A DNA stretch of 64,000 nucleotides from Blattamonas nauphoetae. Its lineage: Eukaryota; Preaxostyla; Oxymonadida. The notes under the pieces were generated by a model. That model had not been told where the DNA came from, ran no database searches, and was given only the letters and a program-made list of their open reading frames with translations. Location of the stretch: contig JARBJD010000266.1 in the NCBI GenBank assembly GCA_033064195.1, forward strand, positions 40,767 to 104,766. The letters are read 5' to 3'. The position numbers were made by a program, and so were the translations under genes. Positions 21,558 through 33,418 of the stretch are shown one piece after another (positions within the stretch are counted from its first letter, which is position 1; the number at the start of each line of letters is the position of its first letter).

Positions 21558-23324
21558 TCACTCGGTCGGAGACAATCGAGAGGTACTAAGACCATCATAC
21601 CTATCGAAAGAAACACTATAAATCAGGGGATCTTCCACAGCCTCCGAATGTGGGCCTGGTTGAGGACTGTCACTGGTTGGTTGTGTTGGTGAATCTCTGT
21701 TTATTGGTTGGTCATCTACACAAAGAGGAATGTATCGTCCAGACTTTGCTTTCTTTTCGGCTTGTTTCCATCTTGACATGAGGCCAAGACGTCGACACTG
21801 GATTACAATCATGAAAGCTCCAAGCACGACAAAAGCCGCTGAAAGTCCTGCTCCAATGAGGATAATGGGCAAATAATTGGGTTTACTTGTTGTCCAGTCC
21901 TTGTGGATCCCTTTTGGGAGAAATGACAATTGTGGTGTTGATGAGTTGCTTTTGCAGGAAATAAACGATGTGGACTTCACGCGAGAGCGTGCCTTGTCAT
22001 GAAGGATCACTGCCACATCATTTCCATTCCTATTTCCGGCTGAATTCTCGAGGAACGAGACGTTGGAGAACGTCACATTCTTTTCTGATTTCGAGACGAA
22101 TGCAATTCCTCCTCCCTGCATCTGTGCTTCACAGGCACGATATTCGCCACAATTTTGGGTAAACGAATAAAAAGGGCCGATCATAATCCCTCCTCCTGAG
22201 CCACCAGCTCCGCACCACGCGAAAATCGTTGAGTCAAGCAGAATTGTTGCGTTAGTTCCACTCAGACAAAAACAGCCCCCATTCGCTTCGGCAGTACAGT
22301 TGGTGGCGTTGATATTGTTCATGTGTACGAATTGGTCTGTTGACGAAAAAAGAATTCCGCCACTCTCAGACGCTTTGCAAGACAAAAACCGAGTTAGAGA
22401 TATCGTAACATTTGTATTCGCATTAGGAAGGTACAAAAACGATCCGTTCGGCCACGGAGACGATGTTGTCGAGTATTCCACACTTGACGATGCCACAGTG
22501 ACGTTGCTTGCTCCAGAAAAGGCCACAGCATCCGAAAAGTGGACAGCATTTGTGCAGTTTATCATGTGGACATTGAAGAGGGTCAAATTATGGGCTTGCA
22601 TGCCGAAGACAACGGTTCCACCGAGCGGACCGTGAACGTCCTCAAAAGACGTTCGATGCAGAATCACAGTGCGATTTGCGACTCCGGTGATTGATTCTGT
22701 TGGAGGAGAATTGTTGGTATTATCGGTAATGCCCTTAAAGACGCTGCCCACAATAAGGATGGTTTGGACGTCTGGTCCGGCCACGATCGGCTCCTGTGCT
22801 GAGACTCTGATTCCGTTGAATTGGCAAAAATGTAAAGAGATCGACAGGGATGATTGGGTCGTGTCAGGAGCGGATTTGACCATGGATGTGTAGAAATCCA
22901 TGTTCTCCAGGATCAGTGCGTCCAATTTGAGGAGACTATCACAACCAGAAAGAATGGGATAGGCAAAAACACTTGACACGTAACGGCATTTGACTAATGT
23001 TAAGGCTGACTGGTCTTGTGCATCAGAAAAATACGTGTGCTCGGATGGGTAGATTGCTACATCTGACAGAGTGATTGACGAGTTCAGGAGAGACAATGCA
23101 TGACATTCTTGGTCAGTCATATTCAGCTTTGCGAGGGTAAAGCCACCCAAAAGTGTGAGTGTCTCGTGACAAAATTGGATTCGGTTAGCGGTGTAAGTAG
23201 ATTCTTCGAGATGAATTTCCATCACATCAGGAGGCTGGAGGTTGATGAAATCTCGCAAGTCGACAAAATTAGACGATAAAAAACCCCGAATTGACGGGAG
23301 GATGATGAGGATGAACGAAGACAT
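21558..23324 (-). CDS. Type I membrane protein with beta-helix ectodomain
   Basis: A single exon of 588 residues. It starts with a signal-peptide-like segment (MSSFILIILPSIRGFLSS). About 460 residues of short irregular repeats follow, rich in N-x-S/T sites and in glycine pairs such as ESGGILFSST, ANGGCFCLSG and GGGIAFVS, the pattern of right-handed parallel beta-helix (pectin-lyase-like) proteins. One transmembrane helix lies near residues 483-506 (LPIILIGAGLSAAFVVLGAF) and is followed by an 80-residue cytosolic tail ending SRLSPTE. It is probably a surface adhesin or receptor; no enzyme active site is seen. It diverges from the next gene (start 23,495) across 170 bp. The family is widespread in oxymonads and some other protists; the ligand is unknown. 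Confidence 0.85.
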   Translation of the reverse strand: MSSFILIILPSIRGFLSSNFVDLRDFINLQPPDVMEIHLEESTYTANRIQFCHETLTLLGGFTLAKLNMTDQECHALSLLNSSITLSDVAIYPSEHTYFSDAQDQSALTLVKCRYVSSVFAYPILSGCDSLLKLDALILENMDFYTSMVKSAPDTTQSSLSISLHFCQFNGIRVSAQEPIVAGPDVQTILIVGSVFKGITDNTNNSPPTESITGVANRTVILHRTSFEDVHGPLGGTVVFGMQAHNLTLFNVHMINCTNAVHFSDAVAFSGASNVTVASSSVEYSTTSSPWPNGSFLYLPNANTNVTISLTRFLSCKASESGGILFSSTDQFVHMNNINATNCTAEANGGCFCLSGTNATILLDSTIFAWCGAGGSGGGIMIGPFYSFTQNCGEYRACEAQMQGGGIAFVSKSEKNVTFSNVSFLENSAGNRNGNDVAVILHDKARSRVKSTSFISCKSNSSTPQLSFLPKGIHKDWTTSKPNYLPIILIGAGLSAAFVVLGAFMIVIQCRRLGLMSRWKQAEKKAKSGRYIPLCVDDQPINRDSPTQPTSDSPQPGPHSEAVEDPLIYSVSFDRYDGLSTSRLSPTE

Positions 23325-23494
23325 AAGATTTCATAAAGGGTGACTTTTTGATGGATGTCGATTTCTTCGAAAAGAGTCGTCCTCACTCAATCAGGCATGA
23401 TCGAAAAAAATAATTCAATATACATCGTTATTTTGACTTGATGGAGAACGGTTAATGAAATTCAGAGAAAGATTTTTGTGATCTTCTCCATACT
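23325..23494. promoter_or_regulatory. Short divergent intergenic region between two beta-helix genes
   Basis: It is AT-rich and must hold both promoters. No TATA box or other named motif is convincing. Confidence 0.35.
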
Positions 23495-25735
23495 ATGATT
23501 CTTTCTCTCGTTCTCACTCACCTCTTTTCACTCAATGCTCTTCCATTTTTGTCTAAACGTCCTCATTGTTGCTTTTCAGATACCCAAATCATCAAGGCAG
23601 TGACAATACAGAACGAAAAAGTCTCTCTCCCCAATTTCATCAATCAACCACTGATTGTCGACCTGGACACAACCCTGTTCACGGTCACAAATTCAACATT
23701 GCACCTCAACGATCATATCTATGTGTCTAGTTCTCCATTTCCAACCATCGCGAATCTGACAGAAAACTCGTTTGCATCTCTCAAACATCTGAAACTCGAA
23801 GGAAGATTTGGAAATGATTGTGTGTTTGTTCTTTCCTCAAGCACACTTGCTCTCGTGTCATTCTCAATCTCCTGCCCAAACTCGATCTTTTCACCGAAAT
23901 CGCTCGTTCGCTCTGACGGCCATTCCTCCCTCTCCATCTCCGATTCCCACTTTTCCAACCTCCAAGTGTCGGGTGAAGAACCGCTCCTCGCTTCTTCCTC
24001 CATATCGTTTGTCCAGGCGAGCCGTTCTTCTTTTGCGAACATCTCACTCCCAACACCAACCGACCAGCTCCTCCTTCCTGCTCGCTCGTTTGGAGAGTGG
24101 GAGCTGGACGGTTGTAAGATTGCCAACACTTGCGGAGCCACATCGGGAATTGTGTTCTGCGACACAAACTGGGCATCTTCCTTCATCTGCTCGAACTCGT
24201 CCTTCCTCGACTCTCCCTCCCTTCCAACCACTCCAAACCCTAATTCAAACACAATCTTGCGATATTCAAACACTGAATGGCAAAACTACAGAACTAAAAT
24301 GGTCGAGCCTGCCTGTCTCCTCGTTGAAGGACCTGGCCTCGAAATCGACAAGTCAAGGTTCCAATCGAACTTTGATTTCTACACAGGAGACGCACGTGCG
24401 CGTGGAATCTTATTTTTCAGTCCAAACAACGACATATCTCTCTCTGACGTGCGAATCAACAATTTTTCCGACCAAACAGCTGGATCTGGGCTCCTCGTCC
24501 TCGGTGCGACTAATATCGTTCTCAAAGATCGTTCCTTCTTTTACTGGAACTGGGTTCGGCAATATGGCGGAGCTGTAATGATCTTCGCAAAGCCTGACAC
24601 GATCCTCATCGATTCGTCAATATTTGATGAAAACAAGGCGACTGGAACACTCTATGCCAATGCTGGAGGGGTATTTGTCTGTGCTAAATGCCCATATGCC
24701 CTCAAAATCTTCAATTCCACATTCTATCGCCAAGAATCTGCTGGAACAGGAGGAGGCTTGGCATTCTCGGGCGTCGTGCCATTTACCACAATAAACAGCG
24801 AATATTCGTGGTTTGTCTCCAATTTCGGACTCAATTGGGGTGTCGGACCGACAGATGGCGGCAGTTTTGCTTTCGATGAACTAGAAAACGCAACAGGTGT
24901 TTCAGTGATATTTGACACATGCCGCTTCAATGCAAGCACAAAGGAAGGGCGGGGACATGATATTTACTGTTTTTCAGGTTGGGAAACAGTCATTACCCAA
25001 TCGTCCTTCCCATGCTCTGTTGCATCACGATCTTCCCAAAGCATTTATGTTGATGGAGTCACAGGGGACAAGGATGACTTTTGGATGGCTTATACTACGC
25101 CTGATCAATGCGATTTCATCCCCTACCGATCATTCTACTTCGATCAAGAGGTGAAGGGAATCCCGTACTGGGTCTTTATGGTTCTTTATACTGGGAGCCC
25201 TTTTATAATCTCCGCTATTGTTGTCGTGGTCTTCATCCTTCGTGGATGTTACCGTCGATATGACTGCTGCGAGAAATTCTTTCGAATGATCGCGTATTGC
25301 TTTTGTTGGCCATTGGGAATCTATCGGTGTCACTCAGATCGGAAAGACGCAAAAAGGTATGATTACTATGACGGGCATCGGATGAACACCAGAAAGAAAG
25401 TTACTAACACAGCATACCTGGAGATCCCGTGTCGCCGATGGGATATTTCTGGATACCTCTCTCGATCGGAGAAACAGCATAAGAAACAGAAAAAAACTGA
25501 CAGAATTGAAAGTGTATCAAATCAACAATCATCTATTCTTGCGGAAAGTGCGTACTTGCTGGAAAAATCCAAACACAATTCCAAGTCCTCAGAAACGAAA
25601 AAAGGGATGGAGATAAAGCCCTGTAAATCAGCCGAACAAAATATGTTTACTCTACACACTGTCAATGTGTTTTCTGTGACAGAAGTTCCCAATACTCGCA
25701 GGAAAGCCGAGCTTTTCATCGCTGAATTTGAATGA
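23495..25735 (+). CDS. Type I membrane protein with beta-helix ectodomain
   Basis: An uninterrupted frame of 746 residues. An N-terminal hydrophobic signal (MILSLVLTHLFSLNALPFL) is followed by a beta-helix-type ectodomain of about 530 residues with repeated S-x-F and N-x-S/T motifs (SNSSFLDSPS, DSSIFDENKATG, GGVFVC). One membrane helix lies near residues 555-582 (SPFIISAIVVVVFILRGC), then a basic, cysteine-containing cytosolic tail of about 160 residues. The first 260 residues are nearly identical to the split copy at 40,026-40,310 plus 51,092-51,652, which shows a recent duplication. It is likely displayed on the cell surface; the partner is unknown. Confidence 0.87.
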   Translation: MILSLVLTHLFSLNALPFLSKRPHCCFSDTQIIKAVTIQNEKVSLPNFINQPLIVDLDTTLFTVTNSTLHLNDHIYVSSSPFPTIANLTENSFASLKHLKLEGRFGNDCVFVLSSSTLALVSFSISCPNSIFSPKSLVRSDGHSSLSISDSHFSNLQVSGEEPLLASSSISFVQASRSSFANISLPTPTDQLLLPARSFGEWELDGCKIANTCGATSGIVFCDTNWASSFICSNSSFLDSPSLPTTPNPNSNTILRYSNTEWQNYRTKMVEPACLLVEGPGLEIDKSRFQSNFDFYTGDARARGILFFSPNNDISLSDVRINNFSDQTAGSGLLVLGATNIVLKDRSFFYWNWVRQYGGAVMIFAKPDTILIDSSIFDENKATGTLYANAGGVFVCAKCPYALKIFNSTFYRQESAGTGGGLAFSGVVPFTTINSEYSWFVSNFGLNWGVGPTDGGSFAFDELENATGVSVIFDTCRFNASTKEGRGHDIYCFSGWETVITQSSFPCSVASRSSQSIYVDGVTGDKDDFWMAYTTPDQCDFIPYRSFYFDQEVKGIPYWVFMVLYTGSPFIISAIVVVVFILRGCYRRYDCCEKFFRMIAYCFCWPLGIYRCHSDRKDAKRYDYYDGHRMNTRKKVTNTAYLEIPCRRWDISGYLSRSEKQHKKQKKTDRIESVSNQQSSILAESAYLLEKSKHNSKSSETKKGMEIKPCKSAEQNMFTLHTVNVFSVTEVPNTRRKAELFIAEFE

Positions 25736-25835
25736 CGGTTATTTCTATGTGTTTCAACTTTCATCTCAGTGTTCAGTGAAATGATTCATCAACAGAATTT
25801 GGAAAACCAAAATATAAAATCAAGAGATACATAAT

Positions 25836-28800
25836 TCATAACTTCGCTGTTTCCTGGTCGCTGTACAAAGAAGGCGAAAATGGCACGTTCTGAATGACAA
25901 GTTGACTATTCCACTGGCCCGCCGCAAAAACTTCATCTTTGGAGGGAGCAGAGACTGTTGAAAGGAGAGCTGATGCAACCAGGCGAACAGGACGAGACGG
26001 GTGGTCGAGGAGAGGAAAGAGGAGTGGATGGATGACAGGGGCAAGTTCATGGATCTGAAAAAGAGACAAATAGAGAGAGAAAGAAAGCATATATGAATAC
26101 AACAGCAACAGAAGAGTCAAAGAAGTTCAAAAAACGAGAACAAAAACAGAACGGTAGATTGTTCTAAACCTCTTCGAACTTCAGTCGGCCGAGTGTGTGG
26201 AGTGCAGCGAGGACGATGGTGCTGTTGATGGGCAGCTCGCCGAAGAGAGTGACAGGAACCAGAAGAGCGTCCAGTTCGTCTTCGGTCTTGTTCTTTTTGA
26301 GTTCGGCAACAACGCCTGAGGTGACAAGAGAAGGAGAGAAGGAAGAAAGATGATGAAAAGAGGAGAGAATGAAGAATGTGAAAAGAATTGGAAATGAAAT
26401 TCGACGAAGTGAGTGATGAGAAGAAATGCCAAAAGAAACAGACTTTCATCGAGGCGAGGAGGGAGGAAGATTGAGAGAGGGGAAGAGGGAGGTGTTGTGG
26501 CGAGTGGATGAAGAAGTTGGAGTTCTGCCTGGACACATTCCTCCACCGGCATCAATTCCCACTTCTCAGGAAAAACCACAAAAGAATCGTCTGAGAGAGA
26601 ATAGAAGCGAAAATGGTGAAAAAAGAGACAAGTGAGAAAGAGAAGAGAATCACACTTTTGACATCATCTCTCTTCTCCAGTGGAGGAGAAGCAACTCGTT
26701 GAGGTGTCTGTGTTTGTGGTTGGAGTGGGACGACAGGTGGAGGCAGTGTTGGTTGTGGCTTGTCTTGAGATGAAGATGGTTGGGCTTGGATTGGAGAGAC
26801 GATTGGCGATGCAGCTGTCGAGATGCTGGGCCTCTTTGCCAAATGAACGGCTGGAGTGTCAGTTGGCAGCAGATCTTCCGATTTTCCATCTTTCTTGACA
26901 TTTGCTGAGTTTGACGCGTCCTCTTCCGCTTTCTTTGTTTCCTTCTTCGGGAGGATTCCACTCGTTGTCGATGCTGTTCCCTTGACCGCCGAAAACGGAC
27001 TCGATTTGAGCTGTTCCTCTTCCTTCTCTGCGAGAATCTCAGCAATCAGCTTTTTCGACAGACCAGCCTGCGGAGTTCGCTGATACAGCGAAGTCAGCAC
27101 CGACGTCGAGGCAATGATTGTTAAACACTCTCCGATCATGTTCTGCTTTATGATGGGCCTCATTTGCTCGGGTAAATGAGGATTTTTGAGAAGAGCGAAG
27201 AAGACGTTGAGAAGGAAGGGTGTGTATGTGTTTTCGAGTGACCAGAGGGAGGGTGTCTTCCGGTCTTTGATCAGAGCCTTCATTGGGATCTTCAGATGCA
27301 TGTCTCGATCGAACGCACGTGTGAGACGAACAGTCTGACGGATGCAGGAGAGAAGAGGGGAGACGTCGACAGAGGAGAGGCAGTGCAGAGAGATGGATTG
27401 GATGGATGCTTCAATCGTCGGAATCATGTCAAGAAGAACACGACTCTGCCACGTCACGAGTGTCATTTCGAGTGTTGGAAGACTGTGACGAACTCGTTTG
27501 TTGCTGATGAGGAATGGATGATACGGAGAATAAGCTGATCCTTCCGGTTTCGTCTTCCATGCTCCCCAACCAGGACGACCCCAAGAAATGAGTTGCGTTG
27601 GGATGGCGTGTGAGACGATGGTGCAGAAGAGAGCGAAGATGTGTTCCCAGATGGGAGGAGAGACAACACATTCTTCTGATTGTTCATTCGATTGCTGTTT
27701 AGGTTCCTCAACCCAATCACAGTTCGAACAATGACGAGTTCCAGTGTGTTGTGTGAACATCTCCTTCGTCAGTGTTGACAGAGATTCCACCAAAAACGAC
27801 AAAATGGGAAGCGAGAGCGTCGACAGAGCAGGCCTCGTTGGAATTGACACAGAAACCGCGATGAGACGAAGGAACGAATCAACAACAGAAGTGTTCAGCT
27901 CACAATGGCCGAGTGTCGTCGTCGCTCCAACATGAGACCCACACTTCGGACAGTGGATGTGGAAAGGAGCGTCAGAAGGTGTATGCGTGTCACCTTTCAG
28001 TGTCGATGAGAGCGACCCATGCTGGCTCTCTGGAAGGGCAGGAAAAGACAGAAAATCAAAGTTTGCAGCGAAGAGCGAGATCAGCGACTTGAGCATGGGA
28101 ACCATTACGTGACCCATCCAGTTCAGATGCGGCTGCGAAATAGGAACAAGTCGTGCTGTTGGTTTCACAGAAAAGGCGATTGATTTTAAAAATGGGAAGG
28201 AATTGGCAATTTCCCACAATTTTGAAGGATTCGACTCTTCATCGATCGGTGGCATCATCATGTCGAGGTATGTCTCGAAGTCTGCCAAAATAGGATTCAC
28301 AATTCCTCGCCAACAGATGTGCCAGAAGAAAGGGGAGAAACTCCGACCCTTCTCGTGAAGATATGTTGTGAGTGTGGCGAAGGCGAGGTGGCGGATGGAA
28401 GTGTGGGTTGAGAGTGTGTTGAGACTTTGCTGTTCCTTGTCGTTCAGAACGAGGAACATGTTCGCGTCTTTGTGTTCGTTTTCGATGTTGCTGATGATGA
28501 CAGACACGAGCGAGTGGAGGATGGGAAGAACGAGTGACACGAGATGCGACTCGTCGAACTGACCGACGTGAGAGTGAACACAATTCAGCGCAAAGAGCGA
28601 CTGAAGCATGTCTCCGAACGTGTCTTCCGCTGGACTGTGTTGTTCCTCTCCTTCCAACGGCTTCTTCTTCGCGATTATGGGAGTATCACCCGTCACAGCT
28701 CGAAGCAGATGACTCAACAGATCGACAGCGTTGTGTGCGATATTCTGGACAGTGGCTGAGGCTGGGTTGGGAGAGAAGAAAGGCGGAGTGGCAGCGACAG

Positions 28801-31800
28801 ACAGGGCGGCCACGCATTCCGTCATTCCGCCGAAAGGAACGAAGAACGGGATGCATTCCAAAGTCACTTTGCGAAGAAGATTGAACGCTGTTTTGAGAAG
28901 AGAGAGGGTCTCTTCGTGTGGAAGAAGCTTCTTTGCTTGTCCTTCGATTTGTTGGGCTGGTTTGGTGTCTTTTATGCTGGCCTGTTCAAGTGACAGTGCG
29001 ATTGTTGTTTTGAGTGTGTTTTTGATCGAGTTGAGGAGAACGATCCAGCCACTGCACAGTCTCGATCCAGCCACAGAAATCAGCTGAGACAGACACTCCA
29101 CAGCGAGAGAAGCGATTGTTGTGTTTGTCGACGCGCATATCTGTTCGAATGGTTTGATCAACATCGACTGCCGATTTGTGACATTGCCTGTCATGTTCTC
29201 CTGTCCTTCTGTCGATCCAGCTGGCGATGGCGAAGAAGAAGGCAATTCCATGTCCAAAGACGAGAGTGAGGGAGAGGGCGACAGCAAAATCCGACCTGTC
29301 TTGACAGATTCAGACGGTTGTGACACTTCGACAGCGAAAGGCTGAAGTTTGGCGTTGTCCACGTCGAACGGCGAGATGAACGTCGTCGCTGGAAGAAGAT
29401 CCGATCTTTGGAACAATCCAAACACTGTCTGTCTCATCACAACCACTGCGAGGGTCCCCATGTTCGTGTTTGTGCTTTTTGTCGCGATTTGTGAGAGATG
29501 GGTAGAAACCAACGGGAACAGACGATCCCACACTTCCAGCGATCGGTTCATGTTGTACGAGAGAACATCTTGAAGCTTCTGGAGAGCGTAGAGAGGCGAT
29601 GGAGTGGTGGAAAGTGGAAGAAAAGTTGATGCGAAGATTCCTGTGTATTGGTGGAGGATGTTTGCATCTGACATGTCTTGTTTGGAAACAGAGAGAAGAC
29701 CGCTCACGAACGAGAAGAGCGAGCTTGGGGAGAGTCTGTTTGTTGTCGAAAACAACGTTTCAACTTCATTCTTGAACGAGAAATTGTTTTGTTTGAACAG
29801 AAACACACTGTTCATGAGTGATTGTCGATCCAATCGCATCCCATTTCGAGTGAGTGTCTGTGGCTCCTCGTCATGAATCGCATACGCCGTCGATTCTGTG
29901 TTGATTGTGAATGCCATGTCGACCTCTCTTGTTGACATTCCCTCCGAGAGCGTGTGGAGGCGATGAAGCTGCGAAGAGAGAAGAAGAACCGATCCCCAAC
30001 TTGACCCAAACGAAGGTCCGTCGTTGTCGATGCTCGCGGCCCGGAAAAGTGTTCGAATTGCTTCGACGTTTTTGAGTTGGAGAGCTTTCTGTGTCTGGAG
30101 AGACGAGCTGATGATCTTCTCTTTATTTCTGTTCTCCAGAGACAGATGTGGAAGACCGGTGATTTTGATCAAAGCGGAGATGATTGCGTGTCGCTCAGTT
30201 TCGAGTTTCAGTTGACACGAAAGATGGAGCAGCTTACGAAGTGATGTCAGACACAGTTGGACTGTTTCGTGTGAATCGGTGTTCTCTGTCACTCGGGAAT
30301 ACATCGCAAGGAATGGCCAACATAACACCTCAACAGACGCGGAGAGGTGTTGAGGGGTGAGGAAGGGGATGGCGAGGAAGGAATCGGAAACTGATGGTTT
30401 TTGAACTTCTTCATTTCCAACATCGACAGAGCGTGGTTTATCTGTGGAATCTGAGTTGAGATCGCTGTCTGGAACGGTCGAGAGTGCTTTCTGCGGTTGT
30501 TGGGGAGCGGGTTCGGTGGATTCGACTTGCTGTTCTTGTTGATTTGGCTTGTTCGGTTCATCTTTGACGGTTTCAGATTGTTCTTCCGATTTTGGGGATA
30601 ATTCAGTCTGATCGGGCTCAACGCTGGTCTCAATCGATGGTGGGTCATCTGTTTTGTCGGTTGGAGATGATTCGTTTGGTTTATCTCCAACATTGTCTTT
30701 TCTTTCCTCGATCGAGAAATACAACTCGTCCACATCATTATCCTCACCTTCAACTGCGACATTTTCTTCGGTATGTTCGATATCCGTCGTTTTCTCTTTC
30801 GATTTTCGTTGTTTCAATCGTTCTTTTTCTTGATCCAGTACTTTATTTCGCAATCTTTCGATCATCCGCTTGGCGATCAGGGCTCGTTCCTCTTCCGCTC
30901 TTTCTTCCATTTCTTTTTGGAATTCTTCCCTGGACATTGTTTCTTTTTGGTAATCAAGTGCTTTTATGACTCTTTCATCGTCATCTCCGAACACTTTGAT
31001 CTCGTTCTCCAGAACTCGCGTATAACATGCGTCCAGCCATTCTGGATTGTCAAAGCCACCCTCCTTGCCTTGTAAGATGAAAGTGGCACGTGGGAGAATA
31101 GATAGCTCAGTTGGACGTGGTTCGACTGGCTCCTTCTTTGGCTTGCCCTGAATTGGTCCTTTTCCGTGAGCAAAGCTGTGAAGCATCACTACTTGATAAG
31201 CAATGACACTGCATACATCTGCATCTGGGAAAATTCCCGGATTTTGTTCAGTGTATTCGTTTCCAAACAATTCCATCATTCTGAAGATGACTTGGGATTC
31301 CCCGCTGATCCGAAACGTAGACAGTATCGATCCAATTGCAATATCAAGTGGAATGCCTTTGAAGTTGAATAAGCTGAGGTACGCTTTGATAACATTGCCC
31401 ACAAAGGAATCTGACGACGAGAAGTAATCGCCGAATGTCGTTGGCGAGAGAAGAGAGGAATGATTGTACAGGAACTTCGCTAAGTCCTCAGGGTCTTCTT
31501 TGCAGATCTTATTTCGATACAGAAATTCAATTCCTTTCGATGGTTTCATGTTGAAGAGGAACGCAGCTTTGTTGATAAGTGCTTTGGTGTTTTTGGATGA
31601 TAACACAGAAAAAGGAGATGAATGTGCCACTGAGAACATGTCTGATGTTCCCCATATCTCAACAGCACGTGTTAGGTCGACCATCGCCAGAAAAGCAGAA
31701 TCTGCGAGCGAATCCTGATCGGCACTAGAATCAGGGGATTCTGAGTCCTTATCTTGTGCAATCTTTGATAATCCTTCAAGAAGACGTTCAACATGATTTT

Positions 31801-33225
31801 CTTCTCCGATTTCGCAGTCAAACACTCCAAACATGCTGCTCAAGATTCGGAGTGATTGTGGTGGCTGTTTTGATGATTGTTGAGTCTTTTTCGTGTCTGA
31901 TTTCATTCTAAATAGAGGTGTGATGAACAGGTCAACGATCGAGCGTTTCTCCGAAAGGAGAACTCCGGGCTGGTTCAAAATAAACGAGAAGACGGACAGA
32001 ATCGAAGAGAATTCATCCTTCATACTGAGAGGGCTAGATAGATCAAGAGAAGAGGTGGATGGCGATACTCCAACAAGGAGAATCGCACGCGTGGCAATTG
32101 AAACTGAGTAGCGGAAAGCCTGGAGGACACGAGAGCCTGTATTGGCCAGTGCTGTTGGCAGAATATTTTGTTTTAAGGAGATCGACATGGGGAAGAAATG
32201 AGTGTTTGGAAGGGTTTGGAAGACTTGGGGGTGATGGGTGAGGATAAAGAGAAGACCAGAGAGCGAAAGGAGGCGACAGAGAAGTGTTGGCTGTGTCGGT
32301 TGTGATGACCCTGATGAAAAGAGCGGAAGCAGCGTGGCCAGCGATAAAGTGGAATTCAAGACTACTCGGTCTGATTTCACAGATGTTGGGATCGAGAAAT
32401 CTTCAACGGCGAATTGACAGAGGTATTCCACCAAACTCACACATCGACGAATCGATTCAAGTCTGACATCTTCGTTTTTGTCGGTTTGAACGTTTTTGGA
32501 TGCTGTGAAAACATGGTTGATGATTTGGTGGAGGTTCTTCAAGGCGCTCTCTTGTTCCTCCAGAGTCCGCAGGCCAAGATACGAAAACTCATAAAGGCGA
32601 AGAAGGTGAAACATATCGGCTCCGGGGCGAATCCTCCACTTCGGCGACAAAAATATACTCAAAATCACCTGATGAAGATGACGGAGATTTCAAACAAACC
32701 GAGATAACGTATGTTGGGGCGTTGGACTTCTGTGTGGAAAGAGATTTTTCAAGAACAGAAAACAGTCGAATGAATGGTCGTTCTTTTCCTGTTGGTTCTT
32801 GAGTATCCCAACAATCACTCAAGAATTTCCATTCAATCCAATTCTGAAGGAGCCACATGAACAATTACGGGATCATCATACTAACAATGTTTTCAACACA
32901 GCTTCAGTCACAGGTGCCTTATTCAATTCGAGGCACGCATCGAGAATATCAAAGATTTGTGGCGTGCTTGATGGATGAGAGAAAAAGCGGAGTGAGTTGA
33001 ATGGTTGATAAGAAAATTGAAGAAAAAAAGAATCTAGAAAGAAAAATACCATTGGACCTGCTGAACAGTGGACAACGACTCTAGAGAGAGAGAAAAAAAA
33101 AGTTTCTAGAGAATGAGAAAGAGACCTTTGAGTCCCTGTAAACTCTTCTTCTGATCCCGGGACTTCATCACCGGGAGTGATGACATCAATTCATCGATGG
33201 AACTGAGGATTTGGACTTGTGTCAT
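25836..33225 (-). CDS. Large ARF guanine-nucleotide exchange factor (Sec7/BIG type)
   Basis: Eight exons join in phase to a protein of 2,294 residues: 33225-33126, 33080-33050, 32966-32882, 32843-32700, 32668-26656, 26590-26444, 26315-26170 and 26054-25836. Introns are 45, 83, 38, 31, 65, 128 and 115 nt. The N-terminus (MTQVQILSSIDELMSSLPVM, then QIFDILDACLELNKAPVTEA) looks like a DCB domain. A HUS-like stretch ends FDCEIGEENHVERLLEGLSK. The Sec7 domain spans about residues 485-680 (NMKPSKGIEFLYRN, EDPEDLAKFLYNHSSLL, YTEQNPGIFPDADVCSV). The catalytic glutamate is present in FRISGESQVIF, near residue 577. A Glu/Pro-rich linker and a long solenoid with HDS-like regions follow. The protein would activate ARF GTPases on Golgi or endosomal membranes. 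It diverges from the gene at 33,419. The usual LNTDLHN motif reads MLHSFAHG here. Confidence 0.92.
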
Positions 33226-33418
33226 CGAGATCGACCCGAACAACTTTCTTCCAGAACTTCGTAGAGACGCGATTTCATCTCAATCCATCTGCTAATCACC
33301 CATTTCTCCTTTCTGTCCGTTCTTCAAGCCGTTGCAACCACCAGAACAGTCATATTTCTCGCTGGACCATTCTTCAAGAAAAATCGCACCTTATCAAAGC
33401 TAAAACGTTCCTAAAGAG
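33226..33418. promoter_or_regulatory. Bidirectional promoter region of 193 bp
   Basis: It separates the start codons of the minus-strand ARF-GEF (33,225) and the plus-strand armadillo-like gene (33,419). No known core element is recognised. Confidence 0.4.
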
